6,690 nucleotides of DNA from an uncultured Opitutia bacterium (GTDB lineage Bacteria > Verrucomicrobiota > Verrucomicrobiia > Opitutales > UBA953): the NCBI GenBank assembly GCA_903910245.1, contig CAIVYX010000001.1:1-6690 (forward strand). Direction: 5' to 3'. Under the pieces are notes generated by a model. The model ran no database searches. It was not told the origin of the DNA and worked only from the letters and a program-made list of their open reading frames with translations. Position 1 is the stretch's first letter. Each line of letters starts with the position of its first letter. Shown here piece by piece: positions 1 through 6,522 of the stretch. The position numbers and the translations under genes are program-made.

Positions 1-597
1 AAGCACCTCAACGAGAACCAGCCGGCCTCCTCGCTCGACGTCTCCGACGACGAACGCGCCCGCCTGAAGACCTACAACCTGCTCTCCTCGAAGAAGGTGC
101 TTTTCGCGTGTAATGTCGCCGAGGCCGATCTCGCCGACCCTTCCAAGAACCCGCATGTCGCCAATGTCGCCACCCTCATCGGCAAACGCCACGGATGCGA
201 GCACGTCGTGATTTGTGCCCAGGTCGAAGCCGAGCTCTGCGACCTCTCGCCCGCCGAAGCCACGGAATTCCTCCAATCCCTCGGCGTCACCGACTCTGGC
301 GTCTCCTCGCTCATCCGCGGCGCCTATCATCTCCTCGGCTTGGCCACCTACTTCACCGCCGGCGAAAAAGAAGTCCGCGCATGGACCTTCCGCAGCGGCA
401 TGACCGCCCCCCAGTGCGCCGCGGTCATCCATACCGACTTCGAGAAGGGCTTCGTGAAGGCCGAAATCGTCTCCTACGAGGACCTGTTAAAGAATGGCTC
501 CGTGGCCGCCGCCCGCGATGCCGGCCGCTACCGCCTCGAAGGTAAGTCCTACCTGTTCAAGGACGGCGACGTGGCCCTCTTCCGCTTCACGGACTGA
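1..597 (+). CDS. ychF: Redox-regulated ATPase YchF, C-terminal part (5' end outside window)
   Basis: The reading frame is open from base 1 to a TGA at 595-597, giving the last 198 residues. YchF family proteins are about 365 residues, so roughly 170 residues, including the P-loop, lie upstream. The GTG at position 97 is only an internal codon: recognisable family sequence precedes it. What is visible is the end of the Obg-type nucleotide-binding domain (KVLFACNVAEADL, then the EAEL segment) and the C-terminal TGS domain with the very characteristic TYFTAGEKEVRAWTF block, IHTDFEKGFVKAE, the GRYRLEGK segment and a terminal DGDVALFRF. In other bacteria YchF is a cytosolic ATPase that binds ribosomes and is linked to translation and the oxidative stress response. 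Its usual neighbour pth is not in the window. The gene ends just before a strong terminator, so it belongs to a different transcription unit from the genes that follow. Family assignment is very secure. Confidence 0.96.
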   Translation, partial: KHLNENQPASSLDVSDDERARLKTYNLLSSKKVLFACNVAEADLADPSKNPHVANVATLIGKRHGCEHVVICAQVEAELCDLSPAEATEFLQSLGVTDSGVSSLIRGAYHLLGLATYFTAGEKEVRAWTFRSGMTAPQCAAVIHTDFEKGFVKAEIVSYEDLLKNGSVAAARDAGRYRLEGKSYLFKDGDVALFRFTD

Positions 598-633
598 GAA
601 TTGGGCCTAGGCCGAAAACCTCACCCCCCTCGA

Positions 634-663
634 AAAGGACGCCTAAAAGCGTCCTTTCTTTTT
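634..663 (+). terminator. Intrinsic (Rho-independent) terminator after ychF
   Basis: A perfect 9-bp stem is formed by AAAGGACGC (634-642) and GCGTCCTTT (649-657), with a 6-nt loop CTAAAA and a tail of C followed by five T (658-663). It begins 36 nt after the ychF stop codon. The complementary strand offers only a four-base U run (from 633-636), so the structure may work weakly in the other direction, but no gene on that strand needs it. It separates ychF from the sulfatase-led gene row. Confidence 0.88.
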
Positions 664-694
664 GCTTTGGCCGATTACCCCGCAACCATTGACT

Positions 695-699
695 AAGGA
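695..699 (+). promoter_or_regulatory. Weak candidate ribosome binding site upstream of the sulfatase
   Basis: AAGGA matches the Shine-Dalgarno core but lies 16 nt from the ATG at 716, further than the usual 5-10 nt. No in-frame ATG or GTG lies closer to it. The in-frame TTG codons at 662 (inside the terminator tail) and 689 (upstream of the motif) are poor alternatives. No convincing -35/-10 promoter pair was seen in 598-715, although a promoter must lie there or nearby because a terminator precedes this gene. Confidence 0.3.
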
Positions 700-715
700 C
701 CTTGTCCCACCCCCC

Positions 716-2179
716 ATGCCCCGCCGCCTCCTCGCCCTGGCCATCCTCCTGTCGGCTGCACTCGCCACCGCCGCCGAGTCCCGCCCGAATATCGTCCTGG
801 TGATTGGCGAAGACATGGGTCCCGACACCGGCACCTATGGTTGCAAGGACGCCATCACGCCGAACATGGATCGCCTCGCCAAAGAGGGCGCCCTGTTCAC
901 CCGCAGCTTCACCCACACCGGCGTCTGCGCCCCTTCGCGCAGCGGCATGGTCACCGGCCAATACCCTCTCAAGTACGGTGCACAGAACATGCGCTCGAAA
1001 GTCATCAACCCGCCCCACCCTTTCACCGAGAAACTCCGCGCTTCCGGCTACCATGTGATGTGGCCCGGCAAGACGGATTTCCAAGGCGTCTCCGAAAAGG
1101 AATTGGCCGATGACAAGAAACTCTGGGTCAACTATTCCAAGCAGCCGCTCGGCAAGCTGACCGATAAGCCAAAGGAACCTTTCTTTGCCTACATCAACGA
1201 CACCGTCAGCCATGAAAGCCAGGTCCGCGCCACCGACGAGGAACACGCCAGGAACACCGCCGCGCTCAAGCCCTCCGATCGTCGAGATCCGGCCAAGGTA
1301 GAACTCCCGCCCTTCTACCCTGACACCCCGGCCGTCCGCCGCGAAGTCGCCCACTACCACGAGCTCGTCACTTCGGTCGACTACACGCTCGGGCGCGTGC
1401 TGGATTGGCTCAAGGCCCACGACCTCGAAAAGAATACCATCGTGATCCTGACCGGCGACCACGGACGCGGCATGCCCCGCTTCAAGCGTTCGCCGAAGGA
1501 CACCGGCACCCGCGTCCCGCTCATCGTCCGCTGGCCCGGTCAGATCGCCCCAGGCACCGTGCGCGAAGATTTCGCCAGCTGGATCGACTTCGCCCCGACG
1601 GCCCTGACCCTTGCCGGCGTGCCCGTGCCCGCTGAGTTCGACGGCCACTGTTTCCTGCCCACCGCCGCTAACCCGCCGAAATACGTCTACTCCTTCCGCG
1701 ACTTCATGGACGAAAGCTTCGACAAGGTCCGCTCTGTCCGCGACGCCCGCTATCGCTACGTCCGTAACCAAGCCCCCGGCGTCGACGAAGCCGGTAAAGT
1801 TGCCTACCAAGAAGTCGGTCAGACGATGCACGAGCTCCGTCGCGTGCAGGCTGAGGGCAAGCTGACCCCAGTCCAAGCCCTCTACTTCAATCCCAGCCGC
1901 GCCCCGGAAGAACTCTACGATACGCAGAGCGACCCTTGGGAAGTGAAGAACATCGCGGGCGATCCGGCCAACGCCGCCAAGCTCGCCGAACTGCGGGCTG
2001 AGTGTGACGCCTGGCTCGCCCGCTGCGGACCGATCGCCGACCTGCACGCCGACGAACTCGTGAAGCGTGGCATCATCGAGCCGCGCGACGAGAAATACGC
2101 CGAGCGTCTCAAGAACGGCTCGACCGCCGGCGACGCCGTCACCGCGAAGAAAAAAGGCAAAAAAGCCGCCTCCAAATAA
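716..2179 (+). CDS. Secreted Cys-type sulfatase (S1 family, heparan N-sulfatase-like)
   Basis: This 487-residue protein is expected to hydrolyse sulfate esters or sulfamates outside the cytoplasm. The ATG at 716 is preferred because it starts a typical Sec signal peptide: MPRR, a hydrophobic stretch to about residue 16, then ALATAAES with likely cleavage near residue 20. The longer frame from TTG 662 would begin inside a terminator. The alkaline-phosphatase-fold sulfatase domain follows: RPNIVLVIGEDMG with metal ligands E32 and D33; the CAPSR motif with C71, converted to formylglycine in this family, followed by GMVTGQYP; K119 in WPGKTDF; the second metal site D248-H249 in TGDHGRGMPRFKR with basic residues K257/R258; and a C-terminal EELYD (398-402) and DPWEVKN block typical of Planctomycete and Verrucomicrobial sulfatases. 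The C-terminus is lysine-rich. The HGRGMPRFKR style resembles sulfamidase-like subfamilies, but the substrate cannot be read from sequence. No maturase is encoded nearby. The next gene begins 13 nt downstream, so co-transcription is likely. Confidence 0.93.
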   Translation: MPRRLLALAILLSAALATAAESRPNIVLVIGEDMGPDTGTYGCKDAITPNMDRLAKEGALFTRSFTHTGVCAPSRSGMVTGQYPLKYGAQNMRSKVINPPHPFTEKLRASGYHVMWPGKTDFQGVSEKELADDKKLWVNYSKQPLGKLTDKPKEPFFAYINDTVSHESQVRATDEEHARNTAALKPSDRRDPAKVELPPFYPDTPAVRREVAHYHELVTSVDYTLGRVLDWLKAHDLEKNTIVILTGDHGRGMPRFKRSPKDTGTRVPLIVRWPGQIAPGTVREDFASWIDFAPTALTLAGVPVPAEFDGHCFLPTAANPPKYVYSFRDFMDESFDKVRSVRDARYRYVRNQAPGVDEAGKVAYQEVGQTMHELRRVQAEGKLTPVQALYFNPSRAPEELYDTQSDPWEVKNIAGDPANAAKLAELRAECDAWLARCGPIADLHADELVKRGIIEPRDEKYAERLKNGSTAGDAVTAKKKGKKAASK

Positions 2180-2192
2180 TCTCATTCCCATC

Positions 2193-2825
2193 ATGCGCCC
2201 TCTCTTTCTCCTTTCCGCCTCGCTGCTCGCCTTCGGCTGCAAACCTGCCCAGCAGGTCGCTCGCTACGAAGTGAAATCCGACGCCGCGCCAGCCGAAGCG
2301 CCCGCCGCTGCTCCGGCCGCGCCCGTCGCCGCCCAGCCGACCGCCTCTCCGGCCGTGGCCGCTCCGATGGTCGCCCCCGCCTCGATGAAGGCCGAAGCCG
2401 CCGGCTTCGACGCACCGAAGTGGGCAAAGCTTCCCGCGGGCTGGTCCGTCGGCCCGGAAAATTCCATGCGCAAGGCTACCTGGATCGTCTCCGGCCCGAA
2501 CAGCAGCAAGGCCGAGATCGCCGTGACGGTCTTTCCGGGTAGTGTCGGTGGGCTTACCGCCAACGTGAACCGCTGGCGCGGCCAGATAGGCCTCTCTCCG
2601 GCCAGCTCTGATGAGATTGTCGCCTCCGCCCAGACAATCAAGGTCGGTGGCCTTGATAGCCAGCGCTTCGTGATGACCTCTACTGACAGCAAGAAGTCGG
2701 TCGACGCCGTGATGACTTCCAAGGATGGCGCCACCTGGTTCTTTAAGATGAACGGTGAGACCGCCGCCGTCGAAGCGAACGCCGCCGCTTTCGTCGCCTT
2801 CCTCTCCGCCTCCCAACTCCCGTGA
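2193..2825 (+). CDS. Putative lipoprotein with Ala/Pro linker, coupled to ccsBA
   Basis: This 210-residue protein has no function I can name with certainty. The N-terminus MRPLFLLSASLLAFGC is a lipoprotein signal with the modified cysteine probably at C16; the lipobox is slightly off consensus (Ala at -3, Phe at -2). Residues 30-71 form a low-complexity Ala/Pro/Val linker, suggesting a globular domain held away from the membrane. That domain (about 72-210) has PKWAKLPAGWSV, SMRKATWIV, an alternating strand AEIAVTVFPG, then a compact NVNRWRGQIGL (124-134) and a late TWFFKMNG (181-188). This pattern recalls, from memory only, hypothetical proteins of Planctomycetes and Verrucomicrobia with a conserved NVNRWRGQ-type core. 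The start ATG lies 13 nt after the sulfatase stop with no evident Shine-Dalgarno, and a longer frame from 2067 would lie inside the sulfatase gene and lose the signal peptide. Its stop overlaps the start of ccsBA, suggesting a role at the membrane with cytochrome c biogenesis. Confidence 0.85.
   Translation: MRPLFLLSASLLAFGCKPAQQVARYEVKSDAAPAEAPAAAPAAPVAAQPTASPAVAAPMVAPASMKAEAAGFDAPKWAKLPAGWSVGPENSMRKATWIVSGPNSSKAEIAVTVFPGSVGGLTANVNRWRGQIGLSPASSDEIVASAQTIKVGGLDSQRFVMTSTDSKKSVDAVMTSKDGATWFFKMNGETAAVEANAAAFVAFLSASQLP
2822..2825 (+). promoter_or_regulatory. GTGA stop/start overlap (lipoprotein to ccsBA)
   Basis: The lipoprotein stop TGA (2823-2825) overlaps the GTG start (2822-2824) of the next gene. 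No Shine-Dalgarno motif precedes the GTG, so initiation probably depends on ribosomes finishing the lipoprotein frame. The next in-frame ATG codon of the downstream gene falls inside its first membrane helix, which supports the GTG as the true start. Confidence 0.85.
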
Positions 2826-5800
2826 ACAGCGAAGAACATCAAAAGAAGGCCGACAGCGGCCGGCGTCTCGTCGACACACTGGCGTCGCTTAAGCTGACGG
2901 TACTCCTGCTCATCCTGTCGATGATCCTCATCTTGTTGGGGACGCTCGAACAAGTCCACTGGGGCATCTGGCATGTCCAGAAGGTCTACTTCAGTTCCTG
3001 GCTGTGCTTCTATCCGATGGACCCGACGGCGCCCTTACGCATTCCGTTACCTGCCGGCTTCACGCTCGGCGCCCTGCTGATCATCAACCTGGCCTTCGCC
3101 CACGTCCGTCACTTCAAGGCGACCGCTGCCAAGGTCGGCAACCTCATGATCCATGCCGGCCTACTCCTTCTGCTGGGCGGCGGCTTCGTCACCGCTATCT
3201 ATCAAGAGGAGTCCGCGATGATCATCCCCGAAGGCGAGCAGCGTAATTACTCAGAAGCCTTCCGCGAATTCGAAATCGCGCTCGTCCAAAAATCCGCCAC
3301 CACCGAGACCGTCGTCGCCATCCCGGATTCAATCCTGCGCGACCTCACCGCCAAAGGCCTACCCGCCGACGTCGAACTCCCAGGCACTCCTTACACCCTC
3401 GTCATCCAGACCTACCACCCGAACGCGATGATCCGGGCGAAATCTCAGATGAGCGACGGTCTCCCCCTCAAGGCCACTCAAGGTATCGGAGCCCGCACTG
3501 AGCTGGCCTACAAACCTCTGCCGGAAAGCTATGACGACAACAAGCCCAACGCTCCCACGGCCATCGTGGAGCTGAAGACGAAGGATAAGTCGCTCGGTAT
3601 TTGGGCTCTTAATCTCAACCTGACGGAATCTTTCGATGCCCAGACCTTCGAAGACGCCGGCAAGACCTACGAGCTCTCGCTCCGTCGGACCCGCTACTAC
3701 GTCCCCTTCACGGTGCAGCTGGATAAGTTCACCCACGAGAAGTATCCGGGAACCGAGACGCCCCGTCGTTTCGCCAGCGACGTGACGCTCAAGGAAGGTG
3801 CGAGTTCCTTCCCCTTTAATATCTCGATGAACCAACCTCTCCGCCATGCTGGCCTGACCTTCTTTCAGTCAAGCTTCGGTAGCACGAAGGACGGCAAGAA
3901 CCTCAGCGTACTTCAGGTCGTGCGCAATCCCGGCTGGCTCATCCCCTACATCTCCGTCGCGCTGATGTCCCTCGGCCTGATCTGGCACTTCGGCGTCTCC
4001 CTGCTGCGCTTCCTCCGTGGTCGCAGCGTCAAGGCGGCCGCCGCGGTCGTGGCCCTCGGTCTTCTCACTCCCGCAGCCTCCGCCGCGGAGGCTGGTTGGG
4101 ACACGCGCGCCTTCGGCGATATCCCCGTGCAGAGCGGCGGACGGATTGTACCGATCGAAACCCTCGCCACGGGCTCGCTCCTCCAGATGCGGTCGCGCAC
4201 CTCGATCAGTCTTACAAAACTCGAACGCGTCGCCTTCGGCCAGCCCCCGTCGACTTGGACCGTAGAACAGCGTGCAGAAATCGCCAAAGAACTCCCTGCT
4301 CTCTCGGCCGAACTCCAGGCGCTGCTTGAAAAACGCCAAGTCCGTCTGACCGGTGGTGCCATCAGCTCGGTCGACTGGCTCATCGAAGTCTGCTTCCGCG
4401 CCCCGATTGCCCGCCACCTGCCGACCTTCCGCGTCGAACACCCCAACGTGCTGAAGCGCGTCGGCGGCGACCCCGAGAAGAGCCTCTACGTCAGCTGGGA
4501 CGGTATCCTGAAAAATAGCGCCGAGCTCAGCAAGGCAGCCGAACAGGCGCGCAAACGCCCCCAGGCTGACCGCGACACCGAAGACCGTGGCCTCCTCACG
4601 CTCGAAAGCGCCGCCCGCCAGTATGCGACGCTGAGCATGACCTTCATCCCCGGCGACCTGCCCCTCGACGTTACCCCACGCCGCGAATACGGCGCCTGGA
4701 CCGCTGCGCTCACCCGCGCGCTCGCCGAGATGAATGCCAGCGCTTCCGGTAAGGCCCTCGACCCAGAGCTACAGAAGACGGTAAAGACGTTCGTGGAGCG
4801 CTATCAGGATTTCGAACGCGAAGGCGTCATCGGTCTGATGCCGCCCAAGGACGAAGGCTCGCTCGCCCGCTGGGATAATCTCGGCGCCTCCCTCCTCGGC
4901 ATCATCAAGGACCAGAAGGTCCACCGGGCTGGTCTGGCCGAGGACGGTATCATCACCCGCTACGCCGACTTCTCGATGGCGTGGCGCGAAGGCAAGGACG
5001 ACGATTGCTCTCGCCTGAGCTCCGCCATCGCGGCTTCGTTGAAAGGTCCTTGGACCGCCCGGGCAGAATCCGAAGCGAGCTTCGGCCGGCTCCAACCTTT
5101 TTACTGGCTCCTTATCGCCTACATGGTGGTGGTGCTCATGGTCCTTATCTCCTGGGTGACTGGGTCCGAAGCCCTCCGCGTCTGGGGTTACCGCCTGCTG
5201 CTGCTCTCCTTCATCCTGCACACCGCCGCCCTCGGTTACCGCATGTGGCTGCATGACCGTCCGCCCGTAACGAACCTCTATTCAACAGGAATCTTCGTCG
5301 CCTGGGGCGCCGTCGGCTTGGGCATCCTGCTCGAGCGAGTCTGGAAGAACGGCATCGGCGCCGTCGCGACAGGTATCACCGGTTTCGTCTCGCTGATCGT
5401 CGCCCATAATCTCGGCCTCTCCGGCGAAGATAACCTCGAAAGCGTCCGTGCGGTGCTCGATACTAACTTCTGGCTGGCGACGCATGTGACCATCGTGACG
5501 CTCGGCTACTCCGCGACCTTCGTCGCTGGCCTGCTCGGCGCCCTCCACCTCGCGCTCCGCGCCTTTAAGAAGGACTACAACTGGGGCGACAGCGTCGCCC
5601 GCGCAGCCTACGGCATCCTCGCCTTCGCGGTGATGGCCAGCTTCATCGGCACGATGCTCGGTGGCATCTGGGCCGACCAGAGCTGGGGTCGCTTCTGGGG
5701 CTGGGATCCTAAAGAGAACGGTGCCATCCTCATCGTGCTCTGGTGCGCACTCTGCCTGCACGCCCGTTGGGGTGGACTCGTCCGCCGCGAAGGGCTGATG

Positions 5801-5992
5801 CAGCTCCTCATCTTCGGTAATATCGTCACGGCCTGGTCCTGGTTCGGTACCAACCTTCTCGGCGTCGGCCTCCATAGCTACGGCTTTACGGAATCCGGCT
5901 TCAAATGGCTGATGATCTTCTGGGCCTCGCAGCTCGCGTTGATCGCCCTCGGCTGGTTCCCCGACCGCTCCAAGTCCACTACGACCGCATGA
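2822..5992 (+). CDS. ccsBA: Fused ResB-CcsA cytochrome c synthase (System II, CcsBA type)
   Basis: This 1056-residue membrane protein is expected to export haem and ligate it to CXXCH sites of apocytochromes c. The N-terminal ResB/CcsB part has membrane helices near 24-42, 77-95, 105-125 and 372-390 around a long outer loop with the typical MNQPLRHAGLTFFQSS (336-351). H111, in GNLMIHAGLLLLLGG, is the likely transmembrane haem-ligand histidine, though H94 and H97 are nearby. A signal-like hydrophobic segment (399-422) and a roughly 335-residue extracytoplasmic region follow. The latter starts with a DIPVQSGGRIVPIETLA block familiar from Bacteroidetes and PVC fusions and ends at FGRLQPFYW. The CcsA part (about 760-1050) has about eight helices, HDRPPVTNLYS (811-821), the WWD haem-binding motif WGRFWGWDPKE (955-965), flanking external histidines H888 (WLATHV) and H1018 (GVGLHSYGF), and membrane histidine H980 (CLHARWGG). 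All expected haem-handling residues are therefore present. The start is GTG, overlapping the lipoprotein stop; the stop overlaps the nusG-like start. Confidence 0.95.
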   Translation: MNSEEHQKKADSGRRLVDTLASLKLTVLLLILSMILILLGTLEQVHWGIWHVQKVYFSSWLCFYPMDPTAPLRIPLPAGFTLGALLIINLAFAHVRHFKATAAKVGNLMIHAGLLLLLGGGFVTAIYQEESAMIIPEGEQRNYSEAFREFEIALVQKSATTETVVAIPDSILRDLTAKGLPADVELPGTPYTLVIQTYHPNAMIRAKSQMSDGLPLKATQGIGARTELAYKPLPESYDDNKPNAPTAIVELKTKDKSLGIWALNLNLTESFDAQTFEDAGKTYELSLRRTRYYVPFTVQLDKFTHEKYPGTETPRRFASDVTLKEGASSFPFNISMNQPLRHAGLTFFQSSFGSTKDGKNLSVLQVVRNPGWLIPYISVALMSLGLIWHFGVSLLRFLRGRSVKAAAAVVALGLLTPAASAAEAGWDTRAFGDIPVQSGGRIVPIETLATGSLLQMRSRTSISLTKLERVAFGQPPSTWTVEQRAEIAKELPALSAELQALLEKRQVRLTGGAISSVDWLIEVCFRAPIARHLPTFRVEHPNVLKRVGGDPEKSLYVSWDGILKNSAELSKAAEQARKRPQADRDTEDRGLLTLESAARQYATLSMTFIPGDLPLDVTPRREYGAWTAALTRALAEMNASASGKALDPELQKTVKTFVERYQDFEREGVIGLMPPKDEGSLARWDNLGASLLGIIKDQKVHRAGLAEDGIITRYADFSMAWREGKDDDCSRLSSAIAASLKGPWTARAESEASFGRLQPFYWLLIAYMVVVLMVLISWVTGSEALRVWGYRLLLLSFILHTAALGYRMWLHDRPPVTNLYSTGIFVAWGAVGLGILLERVWKNGIGAVATGITGFVSLIVAHNLGLSGEDNLESVRAVLDTNFWLATHVTIVTLGYSATFVAGLLGALHLALRAFKKDYNWGDSVARAAYGILAFAVMASFIGTMLGGIWADQSWGRFWGWDPKENGAILIVLWCALCLHARWGGLVRREGLMQLLIFGNIVTAWSWFGTNLLGVGLHSYGFTESGFKWLMIFWASQLALIALGWFPDRSKSTTTA
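4016..4087 (+). other. Signal-peptide-like segment inside CcsBA (residues 399-422)
   Basis: Right after the fourth ResB helix comes a basic stretch RGRSVK (399-404), a hydrophobic core AAAAVVALGLL (405-415) and TPAASAAEA with an AXA-type site (A419-S420-A421). This looks like an intact Sec signal peptide at the junction of the two fused parts. It either serves as a membrane helix that returns the chain to the outside, or is cut to split the protein. Topology fits both: the end of ResB helix 4 should be cytoplasmic and the next region extracytoplasmic. Confidence 0.6.
5989..5992 (+). promoter_or_regulatory. ATGA stop/start overlap (ccsBA to nusG-like gene)
   Basis: The ATG at 5989-5991 overlaps the ccsBA stop TGA (5990-5992). 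No Shine-Dalgarno match is seen just upstream (CCACTACGACCGC). Reinitiation after ccsBA is therefore the likely way the next gene is translated. Confidence 0.85.
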
Positions 5993-6513
5993 CCGAAGCC
6001 GCCGGTCCGACCTGGTTCTGCATCAAGGCCAAGCCTCGGCAGGAGGCCGTGGCAGTGCAGAACCTTCGGGCCATCGGTATCGGCGAGCTGGTCTTCCCGC
6101 GCCTGCGTCGCACCCGCCGCGGCCACGATAAGAACAAGGTCGTCGTCGAACCGCTCTTCCCGGGCTACGTCTTCGCTCGCTTCGACCCGATGGAATTCCA
6201 GTCGACGATCCGCAGCACCCGCGGCGTGCTCCACTTGGTCAGCCGCGAGGGCCGGCCGGTCGATGTCGAGCAAGACGTCATCGACGAACTCAACGCGCTC
6301 GGCCCCGACGCGATCCTCTCGATGCTCGATGCGGAACTAAAGATCGGCGCCAAAGCCCGCGTCATTCGCGGCATCTTCACCGGCTCCGAAGGCGAGGTCA
6401 TCCGCCTAGAGTCTCCGCAGAAACGTATCGCGCTGCTACTTTCTATCCTTGGTTCCGACCAACCGGTCGAGCTCCCGCTCGACGACGTCGAAGGCCTCCC
6501 CGACGAAACCTAG
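5989..6513 (+). CDS. NusG/RfaH-family transcription elongation factor, probable specialised paralogue
   Basis: This 174-residue cytosolic protein should bind RNA polymerase and alter pausing or termination. The NGN domain (about 8-101) begins TWFCIKAKPRQEA and contains VVEPLFPGYVFARF (52-65) and STRGVLHLVS, all family hallmarks. The KOW domain (about 117-168) begins KIGAKARVIRGIFTGSEGEV and ends with QPVELPLDDVEG, matching the NusG pattern in which a PVEL segment closes the domain. The ATG at 5989 places the NGN domain at the N-terminus; a longer frame from 5905 would lie in ccsBA. Housekeeping nusG normally sits between secE and rplK; here the neighbours are ccsBA and a sugar-related gene, so I infer a paralogue of the RfaH/UpxY/LoaP sort. 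A conventional NusG that has moved cannot be excluded. RfaH-like genes usually lead the operon they control, whereas this one is internal, so its target may be elsewhere. I assign no symbol because the subgroup is uncertain. Confidence 0.9.
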   Translation: MTEAAGPTWFCIKAKPRQEAVAVQNLRAIGIGELVFPRLRRTRRGHDKNKVVVEPLFPGYVFARFDPMEFQSTIRSTRGVLHLVSREGRPVDVEQDVIDELNALGPDAILSMLDAELKIGAKARVIRGIFTGSEGEVIRLESPQKRIALLLSILGSDQPVELPLDDVEGLPDET

Positions 6514-6522
6514 ACCTTTCAC

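Noticed and set aside
604..613. Perfect 10-bp palindrome GGCCTAGGCC just after the ychF stop
   Set aside because: It has no loop, no T-run and no repeat elsewhere in the window; it could be an operator but nothing supports that, and chance is plausible in GC-rich DNA.
689..694. TTGACT resembling a -35 promoter box
   Set aside because: The expected -10 position about 17 nt downstream is C-rich and overlaps the sulfatase start codon region, with no TATAAT-like sequence.
662..715. TTG start for a longer sulfatase with 18 extra residues
   Set aside because: The codon is inside the T-run of the terminator and the extension would bury the signal peptide behind a proline-rich leader.
809..814. Glu in place of the first Asp of the sulfatase metal motif (E32-D33), considered as a sign of inactivity
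   Set aside because: Glu-Asp at this point is, to my knowledge, common among Planctomycete and Verrucomicrobial sulfatases, and the formylglycine cysteine, Lys and Asp-His residues are all present.
587..2242. A 551-codon open frame on the minus strand opposite the sulfatase
   Set aside because: It lies antisense to a sulfatase with intact catalytic motifs. Its translation is Gly/Arg/Val/Glu-rich, as expected from the complement of GC-rich codons, and shows no recognisable domain. It also crosses the terminator and part of the lipoprotein gene.
2139..2974. Overlapping minus-strand frames (246 and 236 codons) opposite the lipoprotein gene
   Set aside because: Both are antisense shadows of the lipoprotein and the ccsBA start, are compositionally skewed and have no motifs; the + strand carries a signal peptide and coupled start.
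5282..5875. A 197-codon minus-strand frame opposite the CcsA domain
   Set aside because: It is the complement of the WWD/histidine-bearing CcsA region; the coding signal is on the + strand and the reverse translation has only Ala/Glu/Asp-rich low complexity.
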